NCBI RefSeq assembly: GCF_003318295.1
Contig: NZ_QOCW01000005.1
Location: 62,001-126,000, forward strand
Reading direction: 5' to 3'
From: Bacillus taeanensis
GTDB lineage: Bacteria; Bacillota; Bacilli; Bacillales; UBA6769
DNA length: 64,000 bases
Position 1 is the stretch's first letter. Each line of letters opens with the position of its first letter. Made by a program: the position numbers and the translations under genes. Under the pieces are notes generated by a model. That model saw only the letters and a program-made list of their open reading frames with translations, had not been told where the DNA came from and ran no database searches. Positions 38,861-48,921 of the stretch are shown here, piece by piece.

Positions 38861-40705
38861 TCATTGTACAACTTGATTCACTTTACTATGCTTTGTTTTT
38901 TCATGAATATAATTCGTTAATTCAACTGTTAAATCATAACGCATAAACGGTGTAATCAAATAAATGCCATTAAAGTATTTTAATGCTGTATCAATTAATG
39001 GTTTTGCTATTGCAATGGACTCTTCTCTGGTTTTAGTAGGATCGCCATCACATACTGCCATTCTTCTTCTCGTTTCATCCGTTAACGTTATGCCTGGCAC
39101 TTCATGATGAAGAAACTCGGCATTACGCGTACCTGTAAGCGGCATAATTCCTATATAAATTGGTGTTGACAAGTGCTTTGTTGCTTCGTATGTTTCAATA
39201 ATTTTCTCTTCACTAAACAACGGCTGAGACATAAAATAATCAGCACCACATTCAATTTTTTTCTCAAGCCTCTTCACTGCTCGATCCACATGACGCACAT
39301 TTGGATTAAACGCTGCAGCAACTGAGAAAGATGTCTTTTCACCAAGTGATTTACCTGAAAATGAGACCCCTTCATTTAACTGCTTAATAAATTGAATTAA
39401 GTCATAAGAAGATAAATCATAAACAGAGGTTGCACCTGGGAAACCACCTAATTTTGTAGGATCTCCTGTTACCGCTAATACTTCATTAATCCCTAACGTA
39501 TGGAGCCCAAGCAGGTGAGATTGAAGACCAATTAAGTTTCGATCCCGACATGTAATATGAACAAGCGGTCTTGCTTTAGAAGCCTCTTTTATTCGTACAC
39601 TCATTGCCATATTACTAATCCTTGGTGTAGCTAACGAGTTATCTGCCATTGTAACAGCATCTACTCCAGCATGATGAAGAGCTTTTGTTCCTTCAATAAA
39701 CTTATCAATATTTAGTTGTTTTGGAGGATCAAGCTCTACGATAACTGAAGGTCTTTCCCGCACAATTTCATGCAGCGGCTTTTCAGTGCGTTCTTTTTTT
39801 ACAATATCAAACCGATGACTCTTTTTCTTAATATCTTTTTTTAGAACTGGTTGTCTATCTTTTAATCCACGGATAATTGCCTTAATATGCTCCGGTGTTG
39901 TGCCGCAGCAGCCGCCAATTAATCGTACACCCTGCTCTTTAAGATGAACAGCAGCCTGCTCAAAATAATTTGGATCTGAATTATACGTAAATTGTCCGTC
40001 AACGATATCCGGCAAACTTGCATTAGGATAAGCTGATAAGTAAACACCATCAGAAAGAGGCACTTCCTCTAAAGCTTGAATCATATGAGTTGGACCTAAA
40101 CGACAGTTCACACCAACCACGTCTGCACCGGCATCAGCAAGCTGTTGTAATGCCTCTTTTAGTGAAATTCCTGATTGAAGAACACTAGGATCATGAAGCG
40201 AAACTTGAGCGATAACTGGAATAGTCGTTTCATTTTTCACAATTTTTAAGACAGCTTTTAATTCTTCTAAATCGTAGTATGTTTCTAATAGAATACCATC
40301 CGGTTCTTCCCCAAGAAGGGCAAGAAGCTGCTGTTTAAATGCTTGCTCAATTTCAGTTATGGAATAAGCATTTTTTTGAATTCCTCTAATTCCACCAATT
40401 GTTCCCACGACAAAAGCTCTATCTTCTGCAGCTGCTTTAGCAATTTGAGCAGCTTTTTTATTAATTTGTACAACTTCATCTTCTAAACCATACCTTGCTA
40501 ATTTAATAGAGTTTGCGCCATACGTATTCGTCTGAATTACATTTGCGCCAGCCTCTATGTAGCTTTTATGAATATTATAAATTTCCTTTTCATGTGTCAG
40601 ATTTAAATGCTCAAAGCATTGATCAATTCCATAAGAATATAAGAGCGTGCCGATCGCTCCGTCCCCAACTAAAATGGAATGTCGCAGTTTATCTAATAAG
40701 CTCAT
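38861..40705 (-). CDS. yitJ: Bifunctional homocysteine methyltransferase / methylenetetrahydrofolate reductase
   Basis: 614 residues, a natural fusion. The first half (about 1-290) is a homocysteine S-methyltransferase barrel with zinc cysteines in GVNCRLGP and [10 protein letters not shown]; the second half (about 315-614) is a MetF-type FAD barrel (EYLDP-like [25 protein letters not shown]). It supplies 5-methyl-THF to MetH. Length equals B. subtilis YitJ (612). It lies 14 bases from metC and 24 from metH. Confidence 0.94.
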   Translation of the reverse strand: MSLLDKLRHSILVGDGAIGTLLYSYGIDQCFEHLNLTHEKEIYNIHKSYIEAGANVIQTNTYGANSIKLARYGLEDEVVQINKKAAQIAKAAAEDRAFVVGTIGGIRGIQKNAYSITEIEQAFKQQLLALLGEEPDGILLETYYDLEELKAVLKIVKNETTIPVIAQVSLHDPSVLQSGISLKEALQQLADAGADVVGVNCRLGPTHMIQALEEVPLSDGVYLSAYPNASLPDIVDGQFTYNSDPNYFEQAAVHLKEQGVRLIGGCCGTTPEHIKAIIRGLKDRQPVLKKDIKKKSHRFDIVKKERTEKPLHEIVRERPSVIVELDPPKQLNIDKFIEGTKALHHAGVDAVTMADNSLATPRISNMAMSVRIKEASKARPLVHITCRDRNLIGLQSHLLGLHTLGINEVLAVTGDPTKLGGFPGATSVYDLSSYDLIQFIKQLNEGVSFSGKSLGEKTSFSVAAAFNPNVRHVDRAVKRLEKKIECGADYFMSQPLFSEEKIIETYEATKHLSTPIYIGIMPLTGTRNAEFLHHEVPGITLTDETRRRMAVCDGDPTKTREESIAIAKPLIDTALKYFNGIYLITPFMRYDLTVELTNYIHEKTKHSKVNQVVQ

Positions 40706-40719
40706 CTTTGAGGTCCTCC

Positions 40720-41898
40720 TTACTTTTTAACTTTCAACCGAAGATTACTTTTATCGAATGCTTGTTTAAAATCATTTATTAAATCAGCAGGATCCTCTAA
40801 TCCAAGCGACAATCGTAGTAAACCATCACTAATTCCCCGCTTATGACGTTCTTCTTTAGACATTGCAGCATGAGACATTTTAGCAGGATAAGATAAAATA
40901 GATTCTACCGCACCTAGACTTACTGCAACGACTGGTATTTGTAAATGCTTTACAAACTGTTTAACCGCTTCTTCATCTTTTAATTGAAAAGATAAAACAG
41001 CTCCACCACTTTTTGCCTGAGCTAGTTGGATTGGGTAGCCTGGATGTGACTTTAATCCTGGGTAAAACACTTGTTCAACCTCAGGTACCGTTTGAAGCCA
41101 TTCTGCTAATTGAAGGGCGGCCTTTGAAGACTGTTCAATCCTAATTTGTAGTGTTTTCAACCCTCTTAATACAAGCCAACAATCCTGCACTCCTAATACA
41201 GCACCAATAGAGTTTTGTAAAAAGGCTATTTGTTTTGCCAATTCTTCATCGTTTACAACAGTAAGACCAGCGACCACATCACTATGCCCGGCAATAAACT
41301 TTGTAGCGCTGTGCAGTACAACATCTACCCCTAGCTCAAGCGGTCTTTGTAAAGCTGGAGTTAAAAAGGTATTATCAAGAAAAGTTAGACAATTATTTGC
41401 TTTAGCAAGCTTAACAACTCCTTGAATGTCTGTCACTTTTAAAAGCGGATTTGAAGGTGTCTCTATATAAATTACTTTCGTGTTTGGCTGAATATTTAAA
41501 GCAACCTCCTGTAAATCAGTCATGTCAACGAAAGTATGTTCAATTCCGTAGCGCACTAATACCTCTGTAACCATTCGATAAGTACCGCCATAACAATCAT
41601 TGCTTACAAGCACATGATCGCCTTGAGAAAGTGTCAAGAAAGCGGTAGAAATAGCCGCCATTCCTGAAGAGAAAGCAAATCCAAATCGACCACCTTCTAA
41701 TTCAGCAATCGTCTGCTCTAACGCTTGACGTGTTGGGTTTCCAGAACGACCGTAATCAAATGGACCAAATTCATCTAAATTTTGCTGATGAAAAGTAGAA
41801 GCATGCTGAATAGGTACACTTACGGCTCCTGTTTCTTTATCAAATTTATAATCATTATGAAGCAATTTTGTTTGAAAGCTAAAGTTATGGTCTGTCAC
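40720..41898 (-). CDS. metC: Cystathionine beta-lyase
   Basis: 392 residues, a Cys/Met-metabolism PLP enzyme that splits cystathionine to homocysteine, pyruvate and ammonia. PLP lysine in [22 protein letters not shown] and SSGMAAIS are typical. The start is GTG 41898, eight bases after GGGGG and one base after the metI stop; upstream in-frame codons to 41928 lie in metI. It could also act as gamma-lyase; operon order favours MetC. Confidence 0.92.
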   Translation of the reverse strand: MTDHNFSFQTKLLHNDYKFDKETGAVSVPIQHASTFHQQNLDEFGPFDYGRSGNPTRQALEQTIAELEGGRFGFAFSSGMAAISTAFLTLSQGDHVLVSNDCYGGTYRMVTEVLVRYGIEHTFVDMTDLQEVALNIQPNTKVIYIETPSNPLLKVTDIQGVVKLAKANNCLTFLDNTFLTPALQRPLELGVDVVLHSATKFIAGHSDVVAGLTVVNDEELAKQIAFLQNSIGAVLGVQDCWLVLRGLKTLQIRIEQSSKAALQLAEWLQTVPEVEQVFYPGLKSHPGYPIQLAQAKSGGAVLSFQLKDEEAVKQFVKHLQIPVVAVSLGAVESILSYPAKMSHAAMSKEERHKRGISDGLLRLSLGLEDPADLINDFKQAFDKSNLRLKVKK

Positions 41899-41899
41899 T

Positions 41900-43012
41900 T
41901 TATTGTCCCCCTTTTTGAGCGTTCTCAAGTGCTTGATTTAGATCGGTTTTTAAATCATCAAGATGTTCGATTCCAACAGAAAAGCGGAGCAGGCGATTAC
42001 AGACACCATTCACTGTTCGAACCTCTACTGGAATTTCACTATGGGTTTGTGTTGCAGGGTATGTGATAAAACTCTCAACTCCGCCAAGACTTTCCGCAAA
42101 TGTAATCGTCTCAAGCGAACGTAAAAATGGATCTACCATTTTTTCATCTTGTACACGAAATGACATCATACCTCCGCGTCCTGGATACAAAACGTCTGTA
42201 ACAGCTTCATGTTCTCTTAAATAAGAGGCAAGTGCTTGAGCATTGCTTTCATGCTGCTTCATTCGTAAGGATAATGTTTTCATCCCCCTCATAAGCAGCC
42301 ATGAATCTAACGGTCCTAGTGTTGCGCCAATCGTATTATGATATTTTGCAACTTTTTCAGATAAGTCTTTTCCTTTTGTAACAATTAAACCAGCAAGCAC
42401 ATCATTATGACCGCCTAAATATTTTGTAGCGCTGTGAATTACAACATCTGCACCGTCTTTAATTGGCTGCTGCAACAGTGGTGTATAGAAGGTGTTATCG
42501 ACGATAAACAGTAAATTGTACTCTTTTGTAATAGACGAAATTGCCTTGATATTGACTTCATTCATTAATGGATTTGTTGGTGTTTCAATAAACACCGCAA
42601 CCGTATTATCTTGAATTTTATTAATAAGTTCCTGATCTTCCCCGTCAAAGTAATCAAACTTTAATCCCCATTTTCTCCAGCTGTCCTCAAACAAACGATA
42701 AGTGCCCCCATATAAATCACGCGAGACAATAATGTGATCGCCTTTATTAAATAATGTAAAAATTGTTTGGATGGCTGCCATCCCAGAACTACAGGCAAAT
42801 CCTTGATCACCTTTTTCTAAAACGGCAATCGCTTCCTCTAACAATTTTCTAGTTGGATTTGCTGTTCTGGTATAGTCAAAACCTGTTGATTCGCCAATGC
42901 CGCGGTGACGATATGCAGTTGAAAAGTATACCGGTGCACTTACTGTACCTGTTTGTTCTTCACTTCGATTTCCAATTTGGGCAAGAAGTGTTTCAATTTT
43001 TTTATCCGTCAT
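41900..43012 (-). CDS. metI: Cystathionine gamma-synthase / O-acetylhomoserine thiolyase
   Basis: 370 residues, same PLP family as metC. It makes cystathionine (or homocysteine with sulfide) from an activated homoserine. PLP lysine in HSATKYLGGHNDV; YTRTANPTRK and SSGMAAIQT are present. The start is ATG 43012 after AAGGGGA. It is the first gene behind the SAM riboswitch. Confidence 0.92.
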   Translation of the reverse strand: MTDKKIETLLAQIGNRSEEQTGTVSAPVYFSTAYRHRGIGESTGFDYTRTANPTRKLLEEAIAVLEKGDQGFACSSGMAAIQTIFTLFNKGDHIIVSRDLYGGTYRLFEDSWRKWGLKFDYFDGEDQELINKIQDNTVAVFIETPTNPLMNEVNIKAISSITKEYNLLFIVDNTFYTPLLQQPIKDGADVVIHSATKYLGGHNDVLAGLIVTKGKDLSEKVAKYHNTIGATLGPLDSWLLMRGMKTLSLRMKQHESNAQALASYLREHEAVTDVLYPGRGGMMSFRVQDEKMVDPFLRSLETITFAESLGGVESFITYPATQTHSEIPVEVRTVNGVCNRLLRFSVGIEHLDDLKTDLNQALENAQKGGQ

Positions 43013-43073
43013 TTTCACAAATCCCCTTTTATATTTTAAGTCTTTTGCTCTTATATCACCTTAACATGTAAAT

Positions 43074-43131
43074 AAAAACTGCCCTCTTCACTAAGAAGAA
43101 GGCAGATAGATTAGCCACTATCGAGTTCCCT
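43074..43131 (-). terminator. Expression platform of the SAM riboswitch
   Basis: Minus-strand CTGCCTTCTTC, loop, GAAGAGGGCAG and TTTTTAT make the terminator. The CCTTCTTCTT part can instead pair with AAGAAGAGG next to the aptamer to form an antiterminator. Confidence 0.9.
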
Positions 43132-43134
43132 CTT

Positions 43135-43248
43135 CTTATCTTTACAAAAGCACGACTGCTTTGCTTCTGTAGGAATTAGCACCTGACCACCACCAGCGGC
43201 TGGTTGCTGAGGTTTCAACGGGCCGGTCCCTCCACCTCTCTTGATAAG
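43135..43248 (-). ncRNA. SAM-I riboswitch (S box)
   Basis: The minus strand shows the S-box signature: P1 closing CTTATC with GATAAG, AGAGAGGTGGAGGGA, GGCCC-TTGAAACC variant (GGCCCGTTGAAACCTC), CAGCAACC, and a variable P3/P4 with GGTGCTAATTCC. SAM binding favours the downstream terminator, turning off metI-metC-yitJ-metH. The remaining part of the 548-base gap up to prsW holds no convincing gene. Confidence 0.96.
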
Positions 43249-43567
43249 AATTAATACCAAAACATTTCAAATATTTTTTGTTTTAAATTATTGTTTACTT
43301 TACAATAGTTTGAACCTTTTTTCAATAGCTTTAAATAAAATATATAACTCATATTCGGATAATCGGAATGCTGAGAACGTTTACTTAGTGATGAAGCAGA
43401 CATTCTTTACATATTCGATTGCAAATCATTTTTTTAGGGCAAGAAAACTTTATAACGAAGAAGCTGTTAAACAATGATAGTAATTTTGACTTCTGCGTAC
43501 GAAACATTCTTATCACCTGTTTGGAGTCAAAATTGACAGAGCTCAACAGCATAGCATATAAAAAAAC

Positions 43568-44260
43568 TCATTGTTCTGAGGTTGGAATTTGATTATTTTT
43601 CATTAATAATTCTGTTTGTCGCTTGTTAGCAAGTTTTACCTTCCTTAGACCTAGCCACCATAAAAAAATCATAAAAGGGATCATCACATAAAACCATTTT
43701 TGAGTAATTTTAATTAAAATATAATCATATGTGCCATGCAGCAATACAGGCACGATTAAGGAGAATATGAGAAATTTCACTTTGCTTTTATTTTCAATAA
43801 ACTTTCCTCTCCCAAAGTAATATCCCATCACTACCCCGTAAAGAGCATGACTTGATACTGGCAGCAGTGCCCGACCAATCGCATCATCAATACCACTCGC
43901 TAATAAATAAAAAATATTTTCAATAGAGGCAAACCCAAGCGATGTGGCCACTGCATATACAATACCATCATAATGCTCATTAAAATGTGCATGTTGATAG
44001 ACTGTATAAAAGAGAATAAACCATTTTAAAAATTCCTCTAATAACCCTGATAGTAAAAACGCCTCAGAAAAAGCGGTGACAATAAGACCTTCTTCAATAA
44101 AAGCATATTGAATAACCATTACTGGAAACACTAGTAATGCCCCAAAAATAAAGCTGCGAATAACCATCCCAATCGGTTCTGCTTCATACTGATCTCTTAA
44201 ATAAAAATACGAGAGTAAGGCAATTCCTGGTGCAATGCCCGCAGAAATAAGAACAAACAT
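43568..44260 (-). CDS. prsW: Intramembrane protease PrsW
   Basis: 230 residues with about seven membrane helices. In B. subtilis PrsW makes the first cut in anti-sigma factor RsiW, releasing SigW under envelope stress. The catalytic glutamates E75-E76 (GLLEEFLKW) and H175 (VLLHGTYDY) fall at the same numbers as in B. subtilis; HYDGIVYA and SSHALYG are also conserved. The start is ATG 44260 after GGGAG; a GTG at 44278 is further upstream. Normally next to sleB; here the met operon intervenes. Confidence 0.94.
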   Translation of the reverse strand: MFVLISAGIAPGIALLSYFYLRDQYEAEPIGMVIRSFIFGALLVFPVMVIQYAFIEEGLIVTAFSEAFLLSGLLEEFLKWFILFYTVYQHAHFNEHYDGIVYAVATSLGFASIENIFYLLASGIDDAIGRALLPVSSHALYGVVMGYYFGRGKFIENKSKVKFLIFSLIVPVLLHGTYDYILIKITQKWFYVMIPFMIFLWWLGLRKVKLANKRQTELLMKNNQIPTSEQ

Positions 44261-44376
44261 GGCACTCCCCATTTCCACTCTTTTTTCTTATCGTATCATG
44301 TTAAGAACATTATTAAAATATTAATAAAAATCTATTAAAAATCTGTCTGAAACCATCTGAAGGTTAGAGGTTTTTT

Positions 44377-44446
44377 TGGAATAACGGAAGATTTTTTCAC
44401 ATTTGCTATGCAAAGGTGAAAATTTTTTAAAAAATCTGTCATTCCA
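44377..44446. repeat. 70-bp imperfect inverted repeat
   Basis: TGGAAT/ATTCCA at the ends, AGATTTTTT/AAAAAATCT inside and TTCAC-TTTGC/GCAAA-GTGAA at the centre, with small unequal loops. It lies between prsW and the YopX gene. It could be a miniature transposable element or a large RNA hairpin. Confidence 0.55.
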
Positions 44447-44541
44447 TGCAAAGTATCTATAGTTAATAATTGCTATTATATGTTACAATAAAAATATCTT
44501 ATTAATCGCTTACAACAATGTTGCTTAAAGGAGGCATGGTG

Positions 44542-45009
44542 ATGAAAATAAATAAATTTAAAGTATGGGATACAAAAGGAACATATGGTGGTACTCCCGC
44601 AATGATTGAAAATATTACAAATTCTGATATTGCTAATGATATTTGGCAGGATCGTAGTTTTATAAAAATGCAGTATATTGGCCTAAATGATTATAAAGGA
44701 AATGAAATTTATGAAGGAGATATTATAAAAGGAAATAAACAAATGTATATTCCAAATTGGGATGGTTATCAAAACACTTCTCAAACTAACAATGAAAATT
44801 ACGTGGAATTAGATGAAGAAGAAATCGGCATTGTCGTTTATCAAACAATAAATTTCAAAACCGAATTTATTATTTATTCCCTAAACAACAAGAGCATCTG
44901 CACTTTCAAAGAAATAAGTAATATTGAGGTTATTGGAAATATACATACAACCCCTGAATTAATGCATGGACAAGCTGATCATATTTTAAAAGAACTTTCA
45001 CTCACTTAA
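44542..45009 (+). CDS. YopX-domain phage-type protein
   Basis: 155 residues. MQYIGLNDYKGNEIYEGDIIKG near residue 50 is the hallmark of the YopX family (quoted core: GLNDYKGNEIYEGDII), common in prophages of Gram-positives; KFKVWDTKG opens the protein. Start ATG 44542 is seven bases after AAAGGAGG. It stands alone on the opposite strand with no other phage gene nearby, so it is a horizontally acquired remnant or domesticated gene. A weak terminator (AAAAGAGG with CCCCTTTT, 45039-45070) may follow. Function of the family is unknown. Confidence 0.85.
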   Translation: MKINKFKVWDTKGTYGGTPAMIENITNSDIANDIWQDRSFIKMQYIGLNDYKGNEIYEGDIIKGNKQMYIPNWDGYQNTSQTNNENYVELDEEEIGIVVYQTINFKTEFIIYSLNNKSICTFKEISNIEVIGNIHTTPELMHGQADHILKELSLT

Positions 45010-45103
45010 TTAGTAATTATTTTTTCTGTTTTCATTTCAAAAGAGGTTTAATTGTAATAATCCCCTTTTTATTTACTGAATATTTTAATTATTAAATTAT
45101 TTG

Positions 45104-45149
45104 TAAAAAACTCATGGTTCGTTTTTAACTTTCGTCCATGAGTTTTTCT
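45104..45149. terminator. ypdA terminator
   Basis: AAAACTCATGG and CCATGAGTTTT flank an 18-base loop, with T-runs on both strands. Serves ypdA (minus) and may also stop the YopX transcript. Confidence 0.8.
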
Positions 45150-45160
45150 TAACTGTACAA

Positions 45161-46147
45161 TTAAAAATTTTCACGCTTTGAAATCTCTTCAGCTATTAAT
45201 TCGCCATGAAAACGTCCATTCTCAATAAAAATTTCATTTGCATTATTTCCTGCGGCGATCACACCGGCAATAAAAATATCTTTTTGATTTGTCTCCATTG
45301 TTTCTGTATTAAAAAGAGGACGCCCTGATTGTTCATCCGTGACAACACCCATTTTTTTCAAAAAAGAATGATCTGGATGATAACCAGTCATGGCAAAAAC
45401 AAAATCATTTTTAATTTCTCTTTCCTTACCATTGACTATATATATAACTTTATCTTCAGCTATTTTCTTTACTTCAGCATTAAATTCCATGATTACTTTT
45501 CCATGGTTTACTAATGATTCAAACTCTGGCAGAATCCATGGTTTTACACTTGTTGAATAATCAGAACCACGATATAACACTGTGACATATGCCCCAGCTT
45601 TTTCAAGTTCAAGTGCTGCATCCACTGCTGAATTTTTGCCACCAATCACAACAACATCTTTATCAAAAAACGGATGAGCTTCTTTAAAATAGTGAAAAAC
45701 TTTCTTAAGATTTTCACCAGGCACACTCATGTAATTAGGGCTATCATAATAACCGGTTGCCACAATAACATATTTTGCACTGTATTGTTTCTCCGTATTC
45801 TCCATCACTTTAGTGGCTTGGATGGAAAATAACCCTTCCTCTAATTTTTGTACATTTGTTACTTTTTCAAAGGCATGAACACGTACTTTTTTACGTTTTA
45901 CTACTTCTCGGTAATAGGAAAGTGCTTGATTACGCTTTGGTTTTCGCTCTTCAATAATGAAAGGCACCTCTCCTATCTCTAACTTTTCACTGCTGCTAAA
46001 AAATTGTTGATGTGTTGGATAACGATAAATCGCATCAACAATGTTCCCTTTTTCAAGTACCAAAGTTGATAAACCCCTTTTTTGACACTCAATGGCAGCC
46101 GATAATCCGCAAGGGCCTCCCCCAATAATAATTACATCTTCTTTCAT
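45161..46147 (-). CDS. ypdA: Bacillithiol disulfide reductase YpdA
   Basis: 328 residues, FAD/NADPH flavoprotein of the thioredoxin-reductase-like class. FAD loop IIGGGPCGLSAA at the N-terminus (with its Cys), NADPH loop VVIGGKNSAVDAA near 167 and ATGYYDSP. It regenerates bacillithiol from BSSB, with bshB2 only 2.8 kb away. ATG 46147 lies after a GGGAGTGACAAGG site. Followed by its own terminator. Confidence 0.92.
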   Translation of the reverse strand: MKEDVIIIGGGPCGLSAAIECQKRGLSTLVLEKGNIVDAIYRYPTHQQFFSSSEKLEIGEVPFIIEERKPKRNQALSYYREVVKRKKVRVHAFEKVTNVQKLEEGLFSIQATKVMENTEKQYSAKYVIVATGYYDSPNYMSVPGENLKKVFHYFKEAHPFFDKDVVVIGGKNSAVDAALELEKAGAYVTVLYRGSDYSTSVKPWILPEFESLVNHGKVIMEFNAEVKKIAEDKVIYIVNGKEREIKNDFVFAMTGYHPDHSFLKKMGVVTDEQSGRPLFNTETMETNQKDIFIAGVIAAGNNANEIFIENGRFHGELIAEEISKRENF

Positions 46148-46191
46148 TCCTTGTCACTCCCAACCAACTAATAATATATTTATATAAAAAC

Positions 46192-46231
46192 AAAAAAATC
46201 CCGCTATCAAGAATATGATAGGGGATTTTTT
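46192..46231 (-). terminator. gudB terminator
   Basis: Minus-strand ATCCCCTATCA and TGATAGCGGGAT with a short loop and TTTTTTTG, 17 bases after the gudB stop. Confidence 0.85.
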
Positions 46232-46247
46232 CAAGTGTTGCAAATAG

Positions 46248-47525
46248 TTAAATCCAACCTCTAAAACGAGATGCTTCTGCCATTTTTCGGACACCAACCA
46301 TATAAGCTGATAAACGCATGTCAATTCGACGACTCTCAGCAGTATGATAAATACTTTCAAAGGCATTTACCATAATTTTATCAAGCTTTTCTTCAACTTC
46401 TTCTTCTGTCCAATAGTAACCTTGATTGTTTTGCACCCATTCAAAATAAGAAACCGTCACTCCACCAGCACTTGCCAAAACATCTGGTACAAGCAAAATA
46501 CCTCGATCTGTTAAGATTTTCGTCGCCTCATTTGTCGTTGGCCCATTTGCTGCTTCTACTACAATAGAAGCTTTAATATTATGAGCATTGTTAGCTGTAA
46601 TTTGATTTTCAATCGCAGCAGGAACTAGAATATCACAATCCAATTCTAATAATTCAGCATTTGTAATCGTCTCTTTAAATAATTTTGTTACCGTCCCAAA
46701 GCTGTCACGACGGTCTAATAAGTAGTCTATATCCAAACCTTCAGGGTCATGAAGAGCACCATATGCATCTGAAATGCCAATAATTTTTGCACCTGCATCA
46801 TGTAAAAACTTCGCTAAGAAGCTTCCAGCATTACCAAAACCTTGGATAACAACACGAGCCCCTTGAATGTTAACACCTTTTTTATTTGCTGCTTCGCGAA
46901 TGCAAATTGTTACCCCTTTAGCTGTTGCTGATTCTCGTCCATGAGAACCACCTAACACTAAGGGTTTTCCTGTAATAAATCCAGGAGAATCAAACTCTCG
47001 AATTCTACTATATTCGTCCATCATCCACGCCATAATTTGTGAGTTGGTAAAAACATCTGGAGCTGGAATATCTTTTGTCGGACCTACAATTTGACTAATG
47101 GCGCGAACATATCCACGACTTAGCCTTTCTAATTCGCGAAATGACATTTCGCGTGGGTCGCAAATAATTCCACCTTTACCACCACCATATGGTAAATCAA
47201 CAATTCCTGCTTTTAAGCTCATCCATATCGATAATGCTTTTACTTCTGTTTCTGTTACATTTGGGTGAAAGCGCACTCCCCCTTTAGTTGGTCCTACAGC
47301 ATCATTGTGTTGGGCACGGTAGCCAGTAAATATTTTTATTGAGCCATCATCCATACGTATTGGAATACGAACAGTCATCATTCGTAATGGTTCTCTTAAT
47401 AACTCAAATACTTCATTTGGATATCCTAATTTTTCAAGTGCTTCTTGGATAACAGATTGTGTTGATTCTAAAACATTCGGCGCTTTCGCCCCTTGTGTAT
47501 TTTCTGGTGCGTTATCGGCTACCAT
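46248..47525 (-). CDS. gudB: NAD-specific glutamate dehydrogenase
   Basis: 425 residues. Oxidatively deaminates glutamate to 2-oxoglutarate. GPTKGGVRFHP, LPYGGGKGGI with the catalytic Lys, and GFGNAGSFLAKF are conserved through to the ASRFRGWI C-terminus. There is one copy of VKA at the site where laboratory B. subtilis 168 carries an inactivating 9-bp duplication, so this enzyme should be active. ATG 47525 has AGGAGG upstream. A cre box lies 106 bases upstream. Confidence 0.96.
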   Translation of the reverse strand: MVADNAPENTQGAKAPNVLESTQSVIQEALEKLGYPNEVFELLREPLRMMTVRIPIRMDDGSIKIFTGYRAQHNDAVGPTKGGVRFHPNVTETEVKALSIWMSLKAGIVDLPYGGGKGGIICDPREMSFRELERLSRGYVRAISQIVGPTKDIPAPDVFTNSQIMAWMMDEYSRIREFDSPGFITGKPLVLGGSHGRESATAKGVTICIREAANKKGVNIQGARVVIQGFGNAGSFLAKFLHDAGAKIIGISDAYGALHDPEGLDIDYLLDRRDSFGTVTKLFKETITNAELLELDCDILVPAAIENQITANNAHNIKASIVVEAANGPTTNEATKILTDRGILLVPDVLASAGGVTVSYFEWVQNNQGYYWTEEEVEEKLDKIMVNAFESIYHTAESRRIDMRLSAYMVGVRKMAEASRFRGWI

Positions 47526-47577
47526 CTAATTTACCTCCTATTAACATAACAAATTATGGTTATTAGTATTCAGCTTT

Positions 47578-47606
47578 AGTATACATGTTTGTGCCTGAAT
47601 TTTGAA
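47578..47606 (-). promoter_or_regulatory. Candidate gudB promoter
   Basis: TTCAAA (47606-47601) and TATACT (47583-47578) spaced 17 bases. The -35 match is weak. Confidence 0.4.
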
Positions 47607-47630
47607 GGTGTAACCACAACTTTTTACTAG

Positions 47631-47646
47631 TTGTAAGCGTTTCCAA
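47631..47646. promoter_or_regulatory. cre box upstream of gudB
   Basis: TTGTAAGCGTTTCCAA matches WTGNAANCGNWNNCAW fully on both strands. It is about 60 bases upstream of the predicted gudB start point, a distance at which CcpA can repress or activate. Confidence 0.65.
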
Positions 47647-47696
47647 ATTAAGTATTCAAAAAAATTTAAAAAACTACTTCCTACACAAGATAATAA

Positions 47697-47738
47697 AAAA
47701 ATAACCGTATGTCAACTAAAAAATTAACATACGGTTTA
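47697..47738 (-). terminator. ddl terminator
   Basis: Minus-strand AACCGTATGT, AT-rich loop, ACATACGGTT and ATTTTTTT, 20 bases after the ddl stop. Confidence 0.85.
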
Positions 47739-47757
47739 TTACTTCTTTTATAACCGC

Positions 47758-48684
47758 TTATTTTTTTAAAGAAAGCTTCACCAATTGATCAATCATCTCT
47801 TCATAAGAAATACCAACGGCTTTTGCTGCATCCGGAAATAAACTTGTCGGTGTCATACCTGGTAGTGTATTTACTTCTAAAATTACTGGTTCGCTTCCAT
47901 CATGAGGAACAATAAAATCAACACGTGAATATACTTCACACCCCAGCGCCTTATGTGCAAGAACAGCATTCGTTTGAAGAGAAGCTGTTATTTTCTCTTC
48001 AAGCCTAGCTGGGACAATATGTTCGCTTCCCCCTGCAGCATATTTTGATTCATAATCATAATAAGAATTTTTCGGGATGATTTCGACAACTGGAAGTGCG
48101 TTGACATTATCTTTTTCACCCATTACCGCCACTGTTACTTCTTTTCCGCTAATAAACTCTTCCACTAAGACGACCTCATCAAAACGAAATGCTTCCTCAA
48201 TACCTTGATAAGCTTCTTCTTCGCTGTGAGCAATTGTAAGTCCAATTGTAGAACCTTCACTGTTTGGCTTCACTACAATTGGATAAGAAATATTTAATTC
48301 CACGGTTTCCCGATTATAAGAATGTTTATGCAGAACTTTATCTTTAGCAACACGAATACCTGCTGTACAAAACATTTTTTTGGATTTTGCTTTATCCATT
48401 GCAAGAGCCGATCCTAACACTCCTGAGCCTACATACGGAATTCCTAATACATCTAGAATTCCCTGTACTCTACCATCTTCTCCAAATCGACCATGAAGAC
48501 CGATAAATACGAGATCAGCTTCTAAATTAACAACTTTCCCTAAATCATTTGGGTTAAAATCAATTCCCGTTACATCGTATCCTTTACTTCGGAGAGCATT
48601 GATAATTCCTTTTCCACTTGATAAAGAAACTTCACGCTCAGCGGAAGTTCCACCATATAATACTGCAACTTTCATAATCGCCAT
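47758..48684 (-). CDS. ddl: D-alanine--D-alanine ligase
   Basis: 308 residues, the short DdlB type. Makes the D-Ala-D-Ala end of the cell wall precursor with ATP. GGTSAEREVSL at the N-terminus, GLHGRFGEDG near 58, KPNSEGSTIG and VNTLPGMTP are the signatures. Tyr of the YSR substrate loop suggests D-Ala rather than D-lactate specificity. Two in-frame starts (48684 and 48675) lie 3 and 12 bases from AGGAG; neither spacing is ideal. Confidence 0.94.
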   Translation of the reverse strand: MAIMKVAVLYGGTSAEREVSLSSGKGIINALRSKGYDVTGIDFNPNDLGKVVNLEADLVFIGLHGRFGEDGRVQGILDVLGIPYVGSGVLGSALAMDKAKSKKMFCTAGIRVAKDKVLHKHSYNRETVELNISYPIVVKPNSEGSTIGLTIAHSEEEAYQGIEEAFRFDEVVLVEEFISGKEVTVAVMGEKDNVNALPVVEIIPKNSYYDYESKYAAGGSEHIVPARLEEKITASLQTNAVLAHKALGCEVYSRVDFIVPHDGSEPVILEVNTLPGMTPTSLFPDAAKAVGISYEEMIDQLVKLSLKK

Positions 48685-48921
48685 TCACTCCTAGGCATTA
48701 TAGTTATGTACCCATAGTATATTCTTTGAAAGAAAAGATGGGAATATAGAACAAACTTATCATACCATAAATTAGATTTCTTTATGATATATAACTTAAA
48801 CTTTAACTATGAACATTCTTGTTTAAGTTGAAGCTAAATCATGAATTATACAAATTTTGTGCATCTTTTATAAAAATCAGCTATACTATGAACAAATCAT
48901 AACAAAATTGAGGGATTAACT

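Noticed and set aside
38861..40705. Possible accidental fusion or frameshift in yitJ
   Set aside because: The two-domain architecture is the normal form of YitJ in bacilli, with both halves intact.
43241..43477. Plus-strand 78-codon frame beside the SAM riboswitch
   Set aside because: No ribosome site, composition of random AT-rich DNA, and it begins in the riboswitch P1 region.
44503..44518. cre-like TTGTAAGCGATTAATA before the YopX gene
   Set aside because: Two mismatches at constrained positions of the consensus.
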